Of a stretch of DNA of 64,000 nt, positions 10,710 through 19,300 are shown in pieces. The translations under genes and the position numbers were made by a program. Origin of the DNA: Isosphaeraceae bacterium (GTDB lineage Bacteria; Planctomycetota; Planctomycetia; Isosphaerales; Isosphaeraceae). The notes under the pieces are model-generated. The model did not search any database and was not told the origin of the DNA. It saw only the letters and a list, made by a program, of their open reading frames with translations. Numbering within the stretch: the stretch's first letter is position 1; every line of letters begins with the position of its first letter. The stretch covers positions 21,460 through 85,459 of the forward strand of contig JANXSY010000105.1 of assembly GCA_025356435.1 (NCBI GenBank), read 5' to 3'.

Positions 10710-10966
10710 TCATTAATCGCGAATCATGACGCAATATTCGCACTTGATTAATATTGCACGAGTTGTGGTTTGATCATGTTTTTTGATCCGAACTGCATCG
10801 ATCCGCCAATTGCCAAAGGTTGTCTCGATATTCTGACTCGTCGGGAGGTGAGATCGTCGATGGCCTTGGCATCAGCGTCGGCATCAGCGTCGGCATCGTG
10901 GCCGACGTCCGCCGAGCGTCGTGTGAAATCCGTTAGCATAGAATTATTCCAGACCCGATGTGACCG

Positions 10967-11329
10967 TCACTCCTTCCGCTTCTTGACCCTCCATCCGTCT
11001 AGCAGCTTCTTCTGGCGGTCCATCACCTCTTGGGCCTCCTCGACGATCGTCTCGCACACCAGCTTGCACAACCGCTCGACGAGCGGGTCGTCGAGCTTGT
11101 AGAAGACCTGCAAACCTTCCTTGCGGCGGGCCACCAACCCCGCCTCGGCCAGCATCTTCAAGTGCTTGGAGACGTTGGCCTGGTTCCTGCCGGTCTCCTC
11201 GACCACCTGCGTGACGCTGCGCTCGCCCGCCATCAAGCTGCGGAGGATCGCCAGCCGGCTCGGGTCCGCCAGCATGCGGAACTTCTCAGCCATCAGGTCC
11301 AGGAACTCGTCGGGGATCGTGGCGGCCAT
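10967..11329 (-). CDS. ArsR/SmtB-family HTH transcriptional regulator
   Basis: LADPSRLAILRSLMAGERSVTQVVEETGRNQANVSKHLKMLAEAGLVARRKEGLQVFYKL; CxxxC in the C-terminal helix (LCKLVC). Confidence 0.9.
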   Translation of the reverse strand: MAATIPDEFLDLMAEKFRMLADPSRLAILRSLMAGERSVTQVVEETGRNQANVSKHLKMLAEAGLVARRKEGLQVFYKLDDPLVERLCKLVCETIVEEAQEVMDRQKKLLDGWRVKKRKE

Positions 11330-11337
11330 AACTTGAC

Positions 11338-11347
11338 TGGTTAACCA
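11338..11347. promoter_or_regulatory. Candidate operator palindrome
   Basis: Perfect TGGTTAACCA palindrome 9 bp upstream of the arsR start, in the divergent intergenic region. Confidence 0.35.
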
Positions 11348-11578
11348 TACAGGAATATACTTCTAGTGGCGTTCTGAAATATTTTAGCACGGTGGCTCTC
11401 GTTGGGAAGTGGTCCTATTCGGAGAACCAATGAACGACTGGCTCCTGCCCCGGATGGGCGTTCCCACTTGAATGGGCGGTTCGTCTGCGGCGGCATCGCA
11501 TTCAGAGCAAACGAAAGCGGCAGGAGACCCGATTTTCACCGAGGAACTCTTCAGAGACCCAAGTGGAGGCGACGAGAG

Positions 11579-12013
11579 ATGAACCGGCTGACGTGCTTTG
11601 GAATGGTTGTGACATGCCTGGCACTAGGGACGGCCCCTACGACCTGGGCGGGCGACACGCCCGAGGGCGGGCCGTTGAAGGTCTTGGTCCACGTCAACGT
11701 CCCCGAGTCCGGCATCCAGGGTGCGGGTTTGAAGAACGTGGCGAACATTCTCAAGGAAGCCCCCGACACGATGGTCGAGGTCGTCTGCCACGGGGCCGGG
11801 ATCGGCCTAGTGGAGGGGGCTCGCAGCGACCACTCCGAGGCAGTCGAGGCCCTCATCAAGAAGGGCGTGAAGTTCGTGGCCTGCGAGAACACGATGCGGC
11901 AGAAGTCGATCAAGAAAGTCGACCTCCTGCCGGGTGTGGCCACCGTGCCCTCGGGGGCCGTCGAAGTCGTCCGCAAGCAGCAGAAAGACGGCTATGTCTA
12001 TTTCAAGCCATGA
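11579..12013 (+). CDS. DsrE-family protein with signal peptide
   Basis: MNRLTCFGMVVTCLALGTAPTTWAGD, then PLKVLVHVNVPESGIQGAGLKNVANILKEAPDTMVEVVCHGAGIGL. Confidence 0.8.
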   Translation: MNRLTCFGMVVTCLALGTAPTTWAGDTPEGGPLKVLVHVNVPESGIQGAGLKNVANILKEAPDTMVEVVCHGAGIGLVEGARSDHSEAVEALIKKGVKFVACENTMRQKSIKKVDLLPGVATVPSGAVEVVRKQQKDGYVYFKP

Positions 12014-12061
12014 GTCCGAGTCGAGATCGGCCAACCAGCCACGGATCGAAGGGAGTCGAAG

Positions 12062-12604
12062 ATGAGCGTTCAGACGATCACGCCGCGGGAACTTGAAGAC
12101 TTGCGTCGGCAAGGGCGATCGGTCGAATTGATCGACGTTCGGACTCCGGTGGAGTACCAGGAGGTCCATGCCGATGCGGCACGGTCGGTCCCTCTCGACA
12201 GGCTTGAACCGAGGGTCGTGATGGAGGCTTGCAACGGTACGAAGCACGAGCCCTTATACCTGATCTGTCGCTCGGGCAGCCGAGGGAGCCAGGCGTGCGA
12301 GGTGTTCCACGCCGCCGGTTTCTCAAATGTCGTGAACGTCGAGGGCGGCACGCTGGCGTGGGAGCAAGCTGGACTGCCGGTCGTGCGGGGGAAGAAGGCT
12401 GTCTCGCTGGAGCGGCAGGTGCGGATCGCCGCCGGGTCGCTGGTGGTGCTGGGCACGGCACTGGGGGCCTTCGTGCATCCGGCCTTCCTCGGGCTGGCGG
12501 CGTTCGTGGGGGCGGGTCTGGTCTTCGCCGGGATGACGGACACCTGCGGGATGGGGATGATCCTGGCCCGGATGCCCTGGAACCTGGTGAAGGAGTCGGC
12601 CTGA
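12062..12604 (+). CDS. Rhodanese-like protein with C-terminal DUF2892-like membrane region
   Basis: ELIDVRTPVEYQEVHADAARSVPLD, active-site CRSGSRG, hydrophobic C-terminus. Confidence 0.88.
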   Translation: MSVQTITPRELEDLRRQGRSVELIDVRTPVEYQEVHADAARSVPLDRLEPRVVMEACNGTKHEPLYLICRSGSRGSQACEVFHAAGFSNVVNVEGGTLAWEQAGLPVVRGKKAVSLERQVRIAAGSLVVLGTALGAFVHPAFLGLAAFVGAGLVFAGMTDTCGMGMILARMPWNLVKESA

Positions 12605-14277
12605 TGAAGATCGTCATCGTCGGCGGCGTGGCCGGGGGTGCGTCGGCGGCGACCCGAGCCCGACGCCTCTCTGAGGATTCGCACATTGTCCTCTTCGAGC
12701 GGGGACCGAATGTGTCCTTCGCCAACTGCGGCCTGCCCTACTACGTGGGCGGCGAGATTGCCGATCGGGACAAACTGCTCGTCGTAAGCCCGGAACGGCT
12801 GCGAGAGCGCTACAAGCTCGACGTGCGGATACGTTCGTCGGTCGAGGCCATTGACCGACGAGCGAAAACGGTCCGGGTTCGAGACCTCGCCAGCGGCAGG
12901 GAGTATGACGAACCCTACGACAAGCTGATTCTGGCCCCAGGGGCGAGAGCGGTCTTGCCAGACGTACCCGGCATCGACCTGCCCGGTATCTTCACACTCC
13001 GCGACCTTAGTGACGTGGACAGAATCAAGAAGCTGGTGGATGGCGGGACCGGGCGGGCGGTGGTGGTCGGCGGTGGTTATATCGGTCTGGAGATGGTCGA
13101 GAACCTCGTGCGGCGGGGGATCGCCACGACCCTGGTCCAGTCCCAGGATCAGTTGCTCTCGTCGTTTGACAAGGAGATGACGACGTCCATCGCCGCCCAT
13201 CTGGCCGCACACGGGGTCGAGGTAATTCTGAACAATTCCGCCGTATCGTTCACCCAGGCCGATCAGGGTCTTGAAGTTCGGCTCCGGTCAGGGCGCGTCC
13301 TTCCTGCTCGGTTGGTCGTGGTGGGGATCGGCGTAAGGCCGGAGAACAAGCTCGCCGTAGCCGCCGGTCTTGCCGTCGGGCCTCGGGGTGGCATCCGGGT
13401 CAACGAACACCTTCAGACCGACGACCCTGACATCTATGCGGTCGGGGACGCGATCGAGGTCGAGGATTTCGTCCTCAAAGTTCCGACCCAGATACCACTG
13501 GCCGGTCCGGCGAACCGCCAGGGTCGTCTCGCCGCCAACCACATCTTCGGTCATGCTGACACCCGCTACCGAGGCACGCAGGGCACGGCGATCGTGGGCA
13601 TCTTCGGCAAGACTGCGGCGATGACCGGGGCTTCGGAGAAATCGTTAGAGCATGCCGGTCGTGCGTACCGCAAGGTCTACATCCACTCGAACAATCACGC
13701 TGGTTACTTCCCCGGTGCCGAGGTGATGGCTTTGAAAGTTCTCTTCGACCCAATCGATGGGAAAATCCTCGGAGCCCAGGCGGTTGGCGGCGACGGGGTG
13801 GACAAGCGGATCGACGTCCTGTCTATGGCGATCCAGGCGGGCATGACGGTCTTCGACCTGGAAGAGTCGGAACTGGCCTACGCGCCGCAATACGGTTCCG
13901 CGAAGGACCCGATCAACATGGCCGGTTTCGTGGCGAGCGGCCTGATCCGGGGCGAACATCCCCAGACCGAGGTCGAGAGAATTCTCGACCCCACGCCAGG
14001 CCGGGGGCCGTTCCTGCTCGACGTGCGGACGCCCGAGGAGTTCGAGCAGGGGCACATTCCCGAGGCCGTGAACATCCCGGTGGACGAGCTTCGACATCGA
14101 CTGTCCGAGATCCCCCAGGATTGTGAGGTCATTGCTTACTGCCAGGTTGGGCAGAGGGGTCAACTGGCAACCCGCATCCTACTTCAGACCGGATTCAGAG
14201 CGAGCAATCTGGGCGGCGGCTACAAGACCTATCGGCTCTTCATGCCGATGTCCTCCGGGGCTTCCGAGAGCCATTAA
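12604..14277 (+). CDS. FAD-dependent CoA-disulfide reductase-type oxidoreductase with C-terminal rhodanese domain
   Basis: MKIVIVGGVAGGASAATRARRL; FANCGLPYYVGGEI; VGDAIE; C-terminal LLDVRTPEEFEQGHIPEAVNIPVDELRHRL with CQVGQRG. The start overlaps the upstream stop. Confidence 0.92.
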   Translation: MKIVIVGGVAGGASAATRARRLSEDSHIVLFERGPNVSFANCGLPYYVGGEIADRDKLLVVSPERLRERYKLDVRIRSSVEAIDRRAKTVRVRDLASGREYDEPYDKLILAPGARAVLPDVPGIDLPGIFTLRDLSDVDRIKKLVDGGTGRAVVVGGGYIGLEMVENLVRRGIATTLVQSQDQLLSSFDKEMTTSIAAHLAAHGVEVILNNSAVSFTQADQGLEVRLRSGRVLPARLVVVGIGVRPENKLAVAAGLAVGPRGGIRVNEHLQTDDPDIYAVGDAIEVEDFVLKVPTQIPLAGPANRQGRLAANHIFGHADTRYRGTQGTAIVGIFGKTAAMTGASEKSLEHAGRAYRKVYIHSNNHAGYFPGAEVMALKVLFDPIDGKILGAQAVGGDGVDKRIDVLSMAIQAGMTVFDLEESELAYAPQYGSAKDPINMAGFVASGLIRGEHPQTEVERILDPTPGRGPFLLDVRTPEEFEQGHIPEAVNIPVDELRHRLSEIPQDCEVIAYCQVGQRGQLATRILLQTGFRASNLGGGYKTYRLFMPMSSGASESH

Positions 14278-14333
14278 AGTGAGCGATCGGGGGCCGAAAC
14301 GAGATCGTTTCCAGTGACTTAACCCAGGAGAAC

Positions 14334-14580
14334 ATGGCGAAGAAGTCGGGCTTCCTCGACGACTCCGTACTTCCTGGTCTACGGCCAAGCCGCCGCAGGT
14401 CTCCGCCGCCATCAAGGAGGCAAGGAGGCCGGTACGCGAATCATCGTGTGCGGCGAGGCGATCAATCGCTTCGACATCTGGAAAGAGCAGCTCGAATTGG
14501 AGGTCGATGAGGTCGTGCCGAATTCGATCGTCACGTTGGCCGAGTTGGTGTCGAAGGGCTATCAAACCATCAAGTACTGA
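14334..14580 (+). pseudogene. DsrE-like protein, frameshifted
   Basis: RBS-like aggag before ATG 14334 (MAKKSGFLDDS). Downstream coding sense moves between frames (PYFLVYGQAAAG; VSAAIKEA; GKEAGTRIIVCGEAINRFDIWKEQLELEVDEVVPNSIVTLAELVSKGYQTIKY stop). Confidence 0.6.
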
Positions 14581-14596
14581 TCCAGGAGGTCTACGG

Positions 14597-15150
14597 ATGT
14601 TCGCACGGAAGTCTACTCTGCTCTCGGCGTCCGTCGGCCTCTTGCTGGCGTCGGTCGTCGCCCCGACGGGACTCGCCAAAGAGTCCGAGCCCGCCTCAAT
14701 CTCGCTGATCGACATCGCCGACCTCCACGCCCAGTTGGAGTCGCACGACGAGTTCTTCTGGAACAACGACAAAGACGTGACGGCCACGGCGGGCGGGGTC
14801 GCCCGCATCGCCACGGCAAGAGGAGCGGGCTAGAGAGTTCCACCACACTCTGATCGCCGCCAACCTGCGAGATGCGAAGTCGAAGAAACCTCCCTACCTC
14901 GTCGTCGGTAAGCCCCTTGAGGACGACCGGGAGTACGCGCTCGTCGCCTGCGAGCGGGAAGGCGACGAGCCGGGCAAGCACAGCCGCATCCCGCACGTCA
15001 AAGACCCGCAAGTCCTGGGTCTCGACGCCCACGAGGCGGTGACGCGGTACCTCAGCAAGCATTCTCGACCGGCCGCTTCCGAGCGGGGGCGTGTAGTCGC
15101 CGAGGTCTGCCCGCCGTCGTCCGCTCTCAGGTCCCCTCACCGGCCGCAGG
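14597..15150 (+). pseudogene. 5'-nucleotidase/SoxB-like metallophosphoesterase with internal deletion
   Basis: N-terminal ISLIDIADLHAQLESHDEFFW...GGVARIAT followed by a stop at 14833, then C-terminal-domain-like FHHTLIAANLRDAKSKKPPYLVVGKPLEDDREYALVAC...DAHEAVTRYLSKH. Confidence 0.6.
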
Positions 15151-15219
15151 AAGACCTGGCAGTTCCGGGAAATGATGTTCACGATCCCAATTGCGAAAAC
15201 CACAAACGAGGCATTCAGC

Positions 15220-15870
15220 ATGAGTCAACGATCCCCATCCTTCTCGAAGCTGCCCGTCATCCTCGCCTGCCTGGCGGGCCTGGTCGCCGGGGCATTCGTC
15301 ACGAGCGTCTTGAGGTCCACCCCGGCGCGGGCCGCCGACGGTCCCGCCGCCCACGGCAATGCCCCTGCAGGTTTGAAGGCTCCGATCGAGGAGATTCTGC
15401 ACTGTCCTCTAGCCTTCGCCGGGGTCCACCTGCTGAAGGACCTGCCAGAGCACTCACAAGTGGCCTATCATTACTGCAAGCCTGTTAACGACAACCTGAG
15501 CCAGTGCGTCCTTTACGACGGCACCGGCCCCGACGCCAAGCTGATCGGTATCGAGTACCTCGTCAGCGATGCTCTCTATCAGAAGATGCCGCCCGAGGAG
15601 AAGCTCTACTGGCACGACCACAATTACGAGGTAGATTCCGGCCTGCTCAAGAGCCTGACGCAGACCGGGGCCGACGAGGAGAAGGCGATGAAGGCCGTCC
15701 GCCCCCTATGGGGCAAGGTCTTCCACACCTGGGCGACCGGCAAGTCTTACCCCAGCGGCCCCCCCCGGCTCTTCTGGGCCGTCACCGGTGAGGAGCCTTA
15801 TGTCCTCTCGTCCGAAGCCAAACTCCCCGCGGAACTGGAGGAGAGGCGGACGAAGCATGAGAAGAAGTGA
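15220..15870 (+). CDS. DUF1264/OBAP-like secreted protein
   Basis: Signal peptide, then HYCKPVNDNLSQCVLYDGTGPDAKLIGIEYLVSDALYQKMPPEEKLYWHDHNYEVDSGLL, typical of oil-body-associated-protein-like DUF1264. Confidence 0.8.
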   Translation: MSQRSPSFSKLPVILACLAGLVAGAFVTSVLRSTPARAADGPAAHGNAPAGLKAPIEEILHCPLAFAGVHLLKDLPEHSQVAYHYCKPVNDNLSQCVLYDGTGPDAKLIGIEYLVSDALYQKMPPEEKLYWHDHNYEVDSGLLKSLTQTGADEEKAMKAVRPLWGKVFHTWATGKSYPSGPPRLFWAVTGEEPYVLSSEAKLPAELEERRTKHEKK

Positions 15871-16323
15871 GCGAGATTGTGGGGTTCCGAGATCTCTCCG
15901 AAAGATCGGAATCGTCTCGATGAGCCCCAGTTCCTGGGAGAGTTTTCGGACGTTTGTCGGAAGACCGCTGCGTTATTGAGCCGAGCCCAGGAACTGGTGG
16001 GGACGACGTGGCTGTTGACCAGGAAACCGATGACAAGATCCCTGCGCCGGTTTTCTGCTCGAATGTAACTCAGGGGCCATGACCGTCGGCGAGGTCTCGC
16101 GACCTATGGCTAAGTAAAAGCCCCGAATCGCCTCGCGGTGCTCCACACCCCGCCTCGCGCGACGCAGTTCCGTTCGGCTACAGGATCAAACTAGAACCTC
16201 TCTCTCACGTTACACTCGCACCATCCGCCGCTGCGCCGCACCTTCTCCCGAAAGGAGAAGCGACGGATCAGGCCACCCTCTCACCGGCAGCCCTCTCTCG
16301 TTGCCAGGCCGGAGATCATCAAT

Positions 16324-16357
16324 GCCAGCCCCCTCGCACCGTGACGTGGGGGCTGGC
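16324..16357 (-). terminator. Rho-independent terminator-like hairpin
   Basis: GCCAGCCCCC / GGGGGCTGGC, 10-bp perfect stem immediately downstream of the minus-strand gene ending at 16362. Confidence 0.6.
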
Positions 16358-16361
16358 GTCG

Positions 16362-19300
16362 TCAATGGCCGTGGTCGTGCGGATCACCGCCCTGGAAGAG
16401 GGGGTTCTTCTCGTCGCCTCGGGCGATGATGTAGGCGATGAGGTCGAGGACCTCCTCTCTCGTGAGCTTGTCGAGGAGGCCCTTCGGCATGATCGAGGTC
16501 GCCGACTTCGTCCGCTCGTCGATGTCCGACTTGTCGAGCACCACCGGTTCGGTCTTCGCGAGCGAGTTCTCGACGATTTTCACGCGAGTCGGCGTCTCCT
16601 CGAGCACCATCCCGGTGATCGTCTTGCCCGCCTTGGTCGTGAAGACGTGGGTCTGATACTTTTCCTCGACCTTCGCCGACGGTTCGAGGATATTGCGGAG
16701 GACCTCGGCGCGGGTGATCTTGGGGTCGAGCTTGGCCAGGTCGGGGCCGAACTGGACGCCGACATCGTTCATCCGGTGGCACGAGACGCAGCTCGACACC
16801 TGGAACATCTGCTTACCGTTGCCGAACGAGCGGCCCCGGTCGAGACCCTCGACGGACGACGCGAGATCATCGAACGTCCACTCTTTGCGCGGGCGGTTGT
16901 TCTTGAGCAGGTCGTCGAGAATCGGCAGGGGGTGTGCGGCGAGATAGCCCTGGGGGTCAGCGAGATAGGCGTCGAGGTCTTCGACGACGTAGAACGCGCC
17001 GTACATCCGTCTCCAGTGGCCTGGATAGGTGCAGACATAAGGATAGACGCCAGGCCGGCTCGGGGCGGTGATGCTGATCCGTTGCGACTCGCGGGGGGCG
17101 AGCAGGCGGCTGGCGACGAGAATCTGGTCGGAATCGGGCACGTAGTTCCGTTCGAGGGCACCGGGCTGGGTGGCCGACGACTCGCCGAGCAGGCCGACGC
17201 GTTCGAGCGCCCCGGGCTGGGTCACGACGAAGTTGTGCGGCATGATGTCGCTGTTTTCGAAGAGGATCTCGATCGGCCTGCCCGCCTTTGCGGCGATCCG
17301 CTCTTTGTCGAAGAGCATCCGGTCCGTCACCGTGCCGAGCCGGATGACGCGGACGCCGAGTTCGCCGAGTTCCTTGCGGACGAGCTTGACGCGATCGATC
17401 GGGAGGAGCGAGGCGAGGGAGTCGCCAAGTTGGAGCGCATCGAGCGTAGTCGACGTGGTTCGCTCGCTGGCGGGAAGCTTGCGGATCGACGCGAGTAGGC
17501 TCTCGACGAGCGGACCCGCCTCTTCCGGGGGCCAGTAGGCGGCGGGGATGCGGAGCAGGCCACGAATGGCGGCGTTGCGATCGATGCCTTCGCGGACGTA
17601 CCGGGCGAGGGCCTTGAACGTCTCCGCCTCGTGGCCTCTGATCGAGATTAACGCAGGGATGGCCGCGCGACGGACGACCCCCTCCGGCCCCGTCCCGTTG
17701 ACTTCAAGTATCGCCTTCGGGTTCGGGGCTGGCTGGTCGACCGCTTGGAAGACCGTGGCTCGTGCCGCGTCGAGCACCTTGACGGTGAAGTGATCGAGCC
17801 TCTTCTCGAAGCCCTCGGTACGGTTATAGATGGCGATCGACTCGATGGGAACGTCGGCCCCCAGGTCGACCTCCCACCAGGGGTTCAGGGTGTTCTCCTC
17901 GCTATGGGTCTGACCGCCCGCGCCGTAAATCGGGTTCTTATTGCCGTCAATCGCGCGAGTTGCCGGGCCGTTACTGGAGGTATTCTTCTGCGACGCCTTG
18001 CCCTGAGAGGCGACATTGCGTCCGTCGCTGATGACCTCGACCTCGGCGAGCGTCAGAGTCCTTTGACCTTGGAGTTCGACGCGGACGAAACGCCCCTCGG
18101 TGCCTTTCGTTGATCCCTTCCCGGTCGCGAGCGAGGGCGGCAGTCCGTCGAGCAGCGGGGCGATTCGGGGATAGAGGCTCGCCCGCAGGCTCGGGTCGCG
18201 GATCATCGGGATGGCGTCAAGCAGATCGCGGAGCGCGGAGACCGATTTCGAGGCGAGGGTCCAGACCCGATCGACGCCGCTATCGGCCGCGATCAGAGCG
18301 AGGTAGCCGACCTGTCGGGTGGTCGGCAGGATTCCGGTCTTCGTCAGCGACTCCAGTTCAGGCCGGATCGTCGTCAGTTCGGCGGGGGTGCGGCCGGTGA
18401 TCAGGCGGGCGAGGTCGAAGACGACGTTCTCGTCGCGATCCCCCTTCTCTTCATCGAGCCCGTGTATCACCGAGATCAAGACGTGAAGTTCGCTCTTGTT
18501 TTCGATCTTCGCAAGGTCAGCGACGGCCTCGCGACGGGCTTCCTCGCGGACCCCCTTGCGGTGGAGGAGTTCGACATCGACGCCCCGGTTTCGCTTCATC
18601 TTGAGGAGTTCGTCAGTGCTGAGCCGTCCCAGAAAGAACCGCGCCCCCGCGCCACTCGTAATCGCGACCGAACGCCCCTCGGCGACGGCCTTCCGCCAGT
18701 AGGGCTCGAGCGTCCGCATCGTCTCGGATCGGACGTAGTCAAGGGCCTCGTCGGTCGGATGCTCGGCCGAGATCAGGGCGACCTCGACCGCCTCGGGCAC
18801 GTCGAAGAAGCTCGCCGCGCGAACCGCTTCGAGCCGCACGCGTGGGTAGGAGTCGGTCGCCAGGGTCTTCAAGAGGTCGAGCGCGTCGGGCACGCGATTG
18901 CGCCAGTAGCAGAGGACACGCGTGGCCGCCGCTCTTGCGTGAAAGTCCTTCGACTTGAGCATCCGTTTCAGCAGTTCGACGTTCACGACATCGTGATACT
19001 GCTGGACCCAGAGGGCTTCCAGCATGCGATGCTCGTAATCGGGGTCGGCTTTGTCGAGACCGGCCACCCAGCTCTGTAGCGCCGCGATGACTTGCCCGCT
19101 CTCTCGACCACCCAACTCAACCTTCGCCCGGCCCCTGACCCTGTCTTCGGGGCTTTTCAGCAGTTCGAGCAGCGCCGCGATCGGCTCACCCGCGATCTTG
19201 GCGGGCTTCGAGAGTGGACGGCCTTCATAGGTCACGCGATAGACGCGGCCGTGAATCCGGTCACGGCTTGGGTCGCGGAGGTTGTGCTGCATGTGGCCGA

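Noticed and set aside
10731-10757. GCAATATT...AATATTGC inverted repeat downstream of the large fusion
   Set aside because: 8-bp AT-rich stem with 11-nt loop; weak as a terminator and not clearly above chance.
10869-10897. GCATCAGCGTCG tandem repeat
   Set aside because: Only about 2.4 copies of a 12-bp unit; too short to be meaningful.
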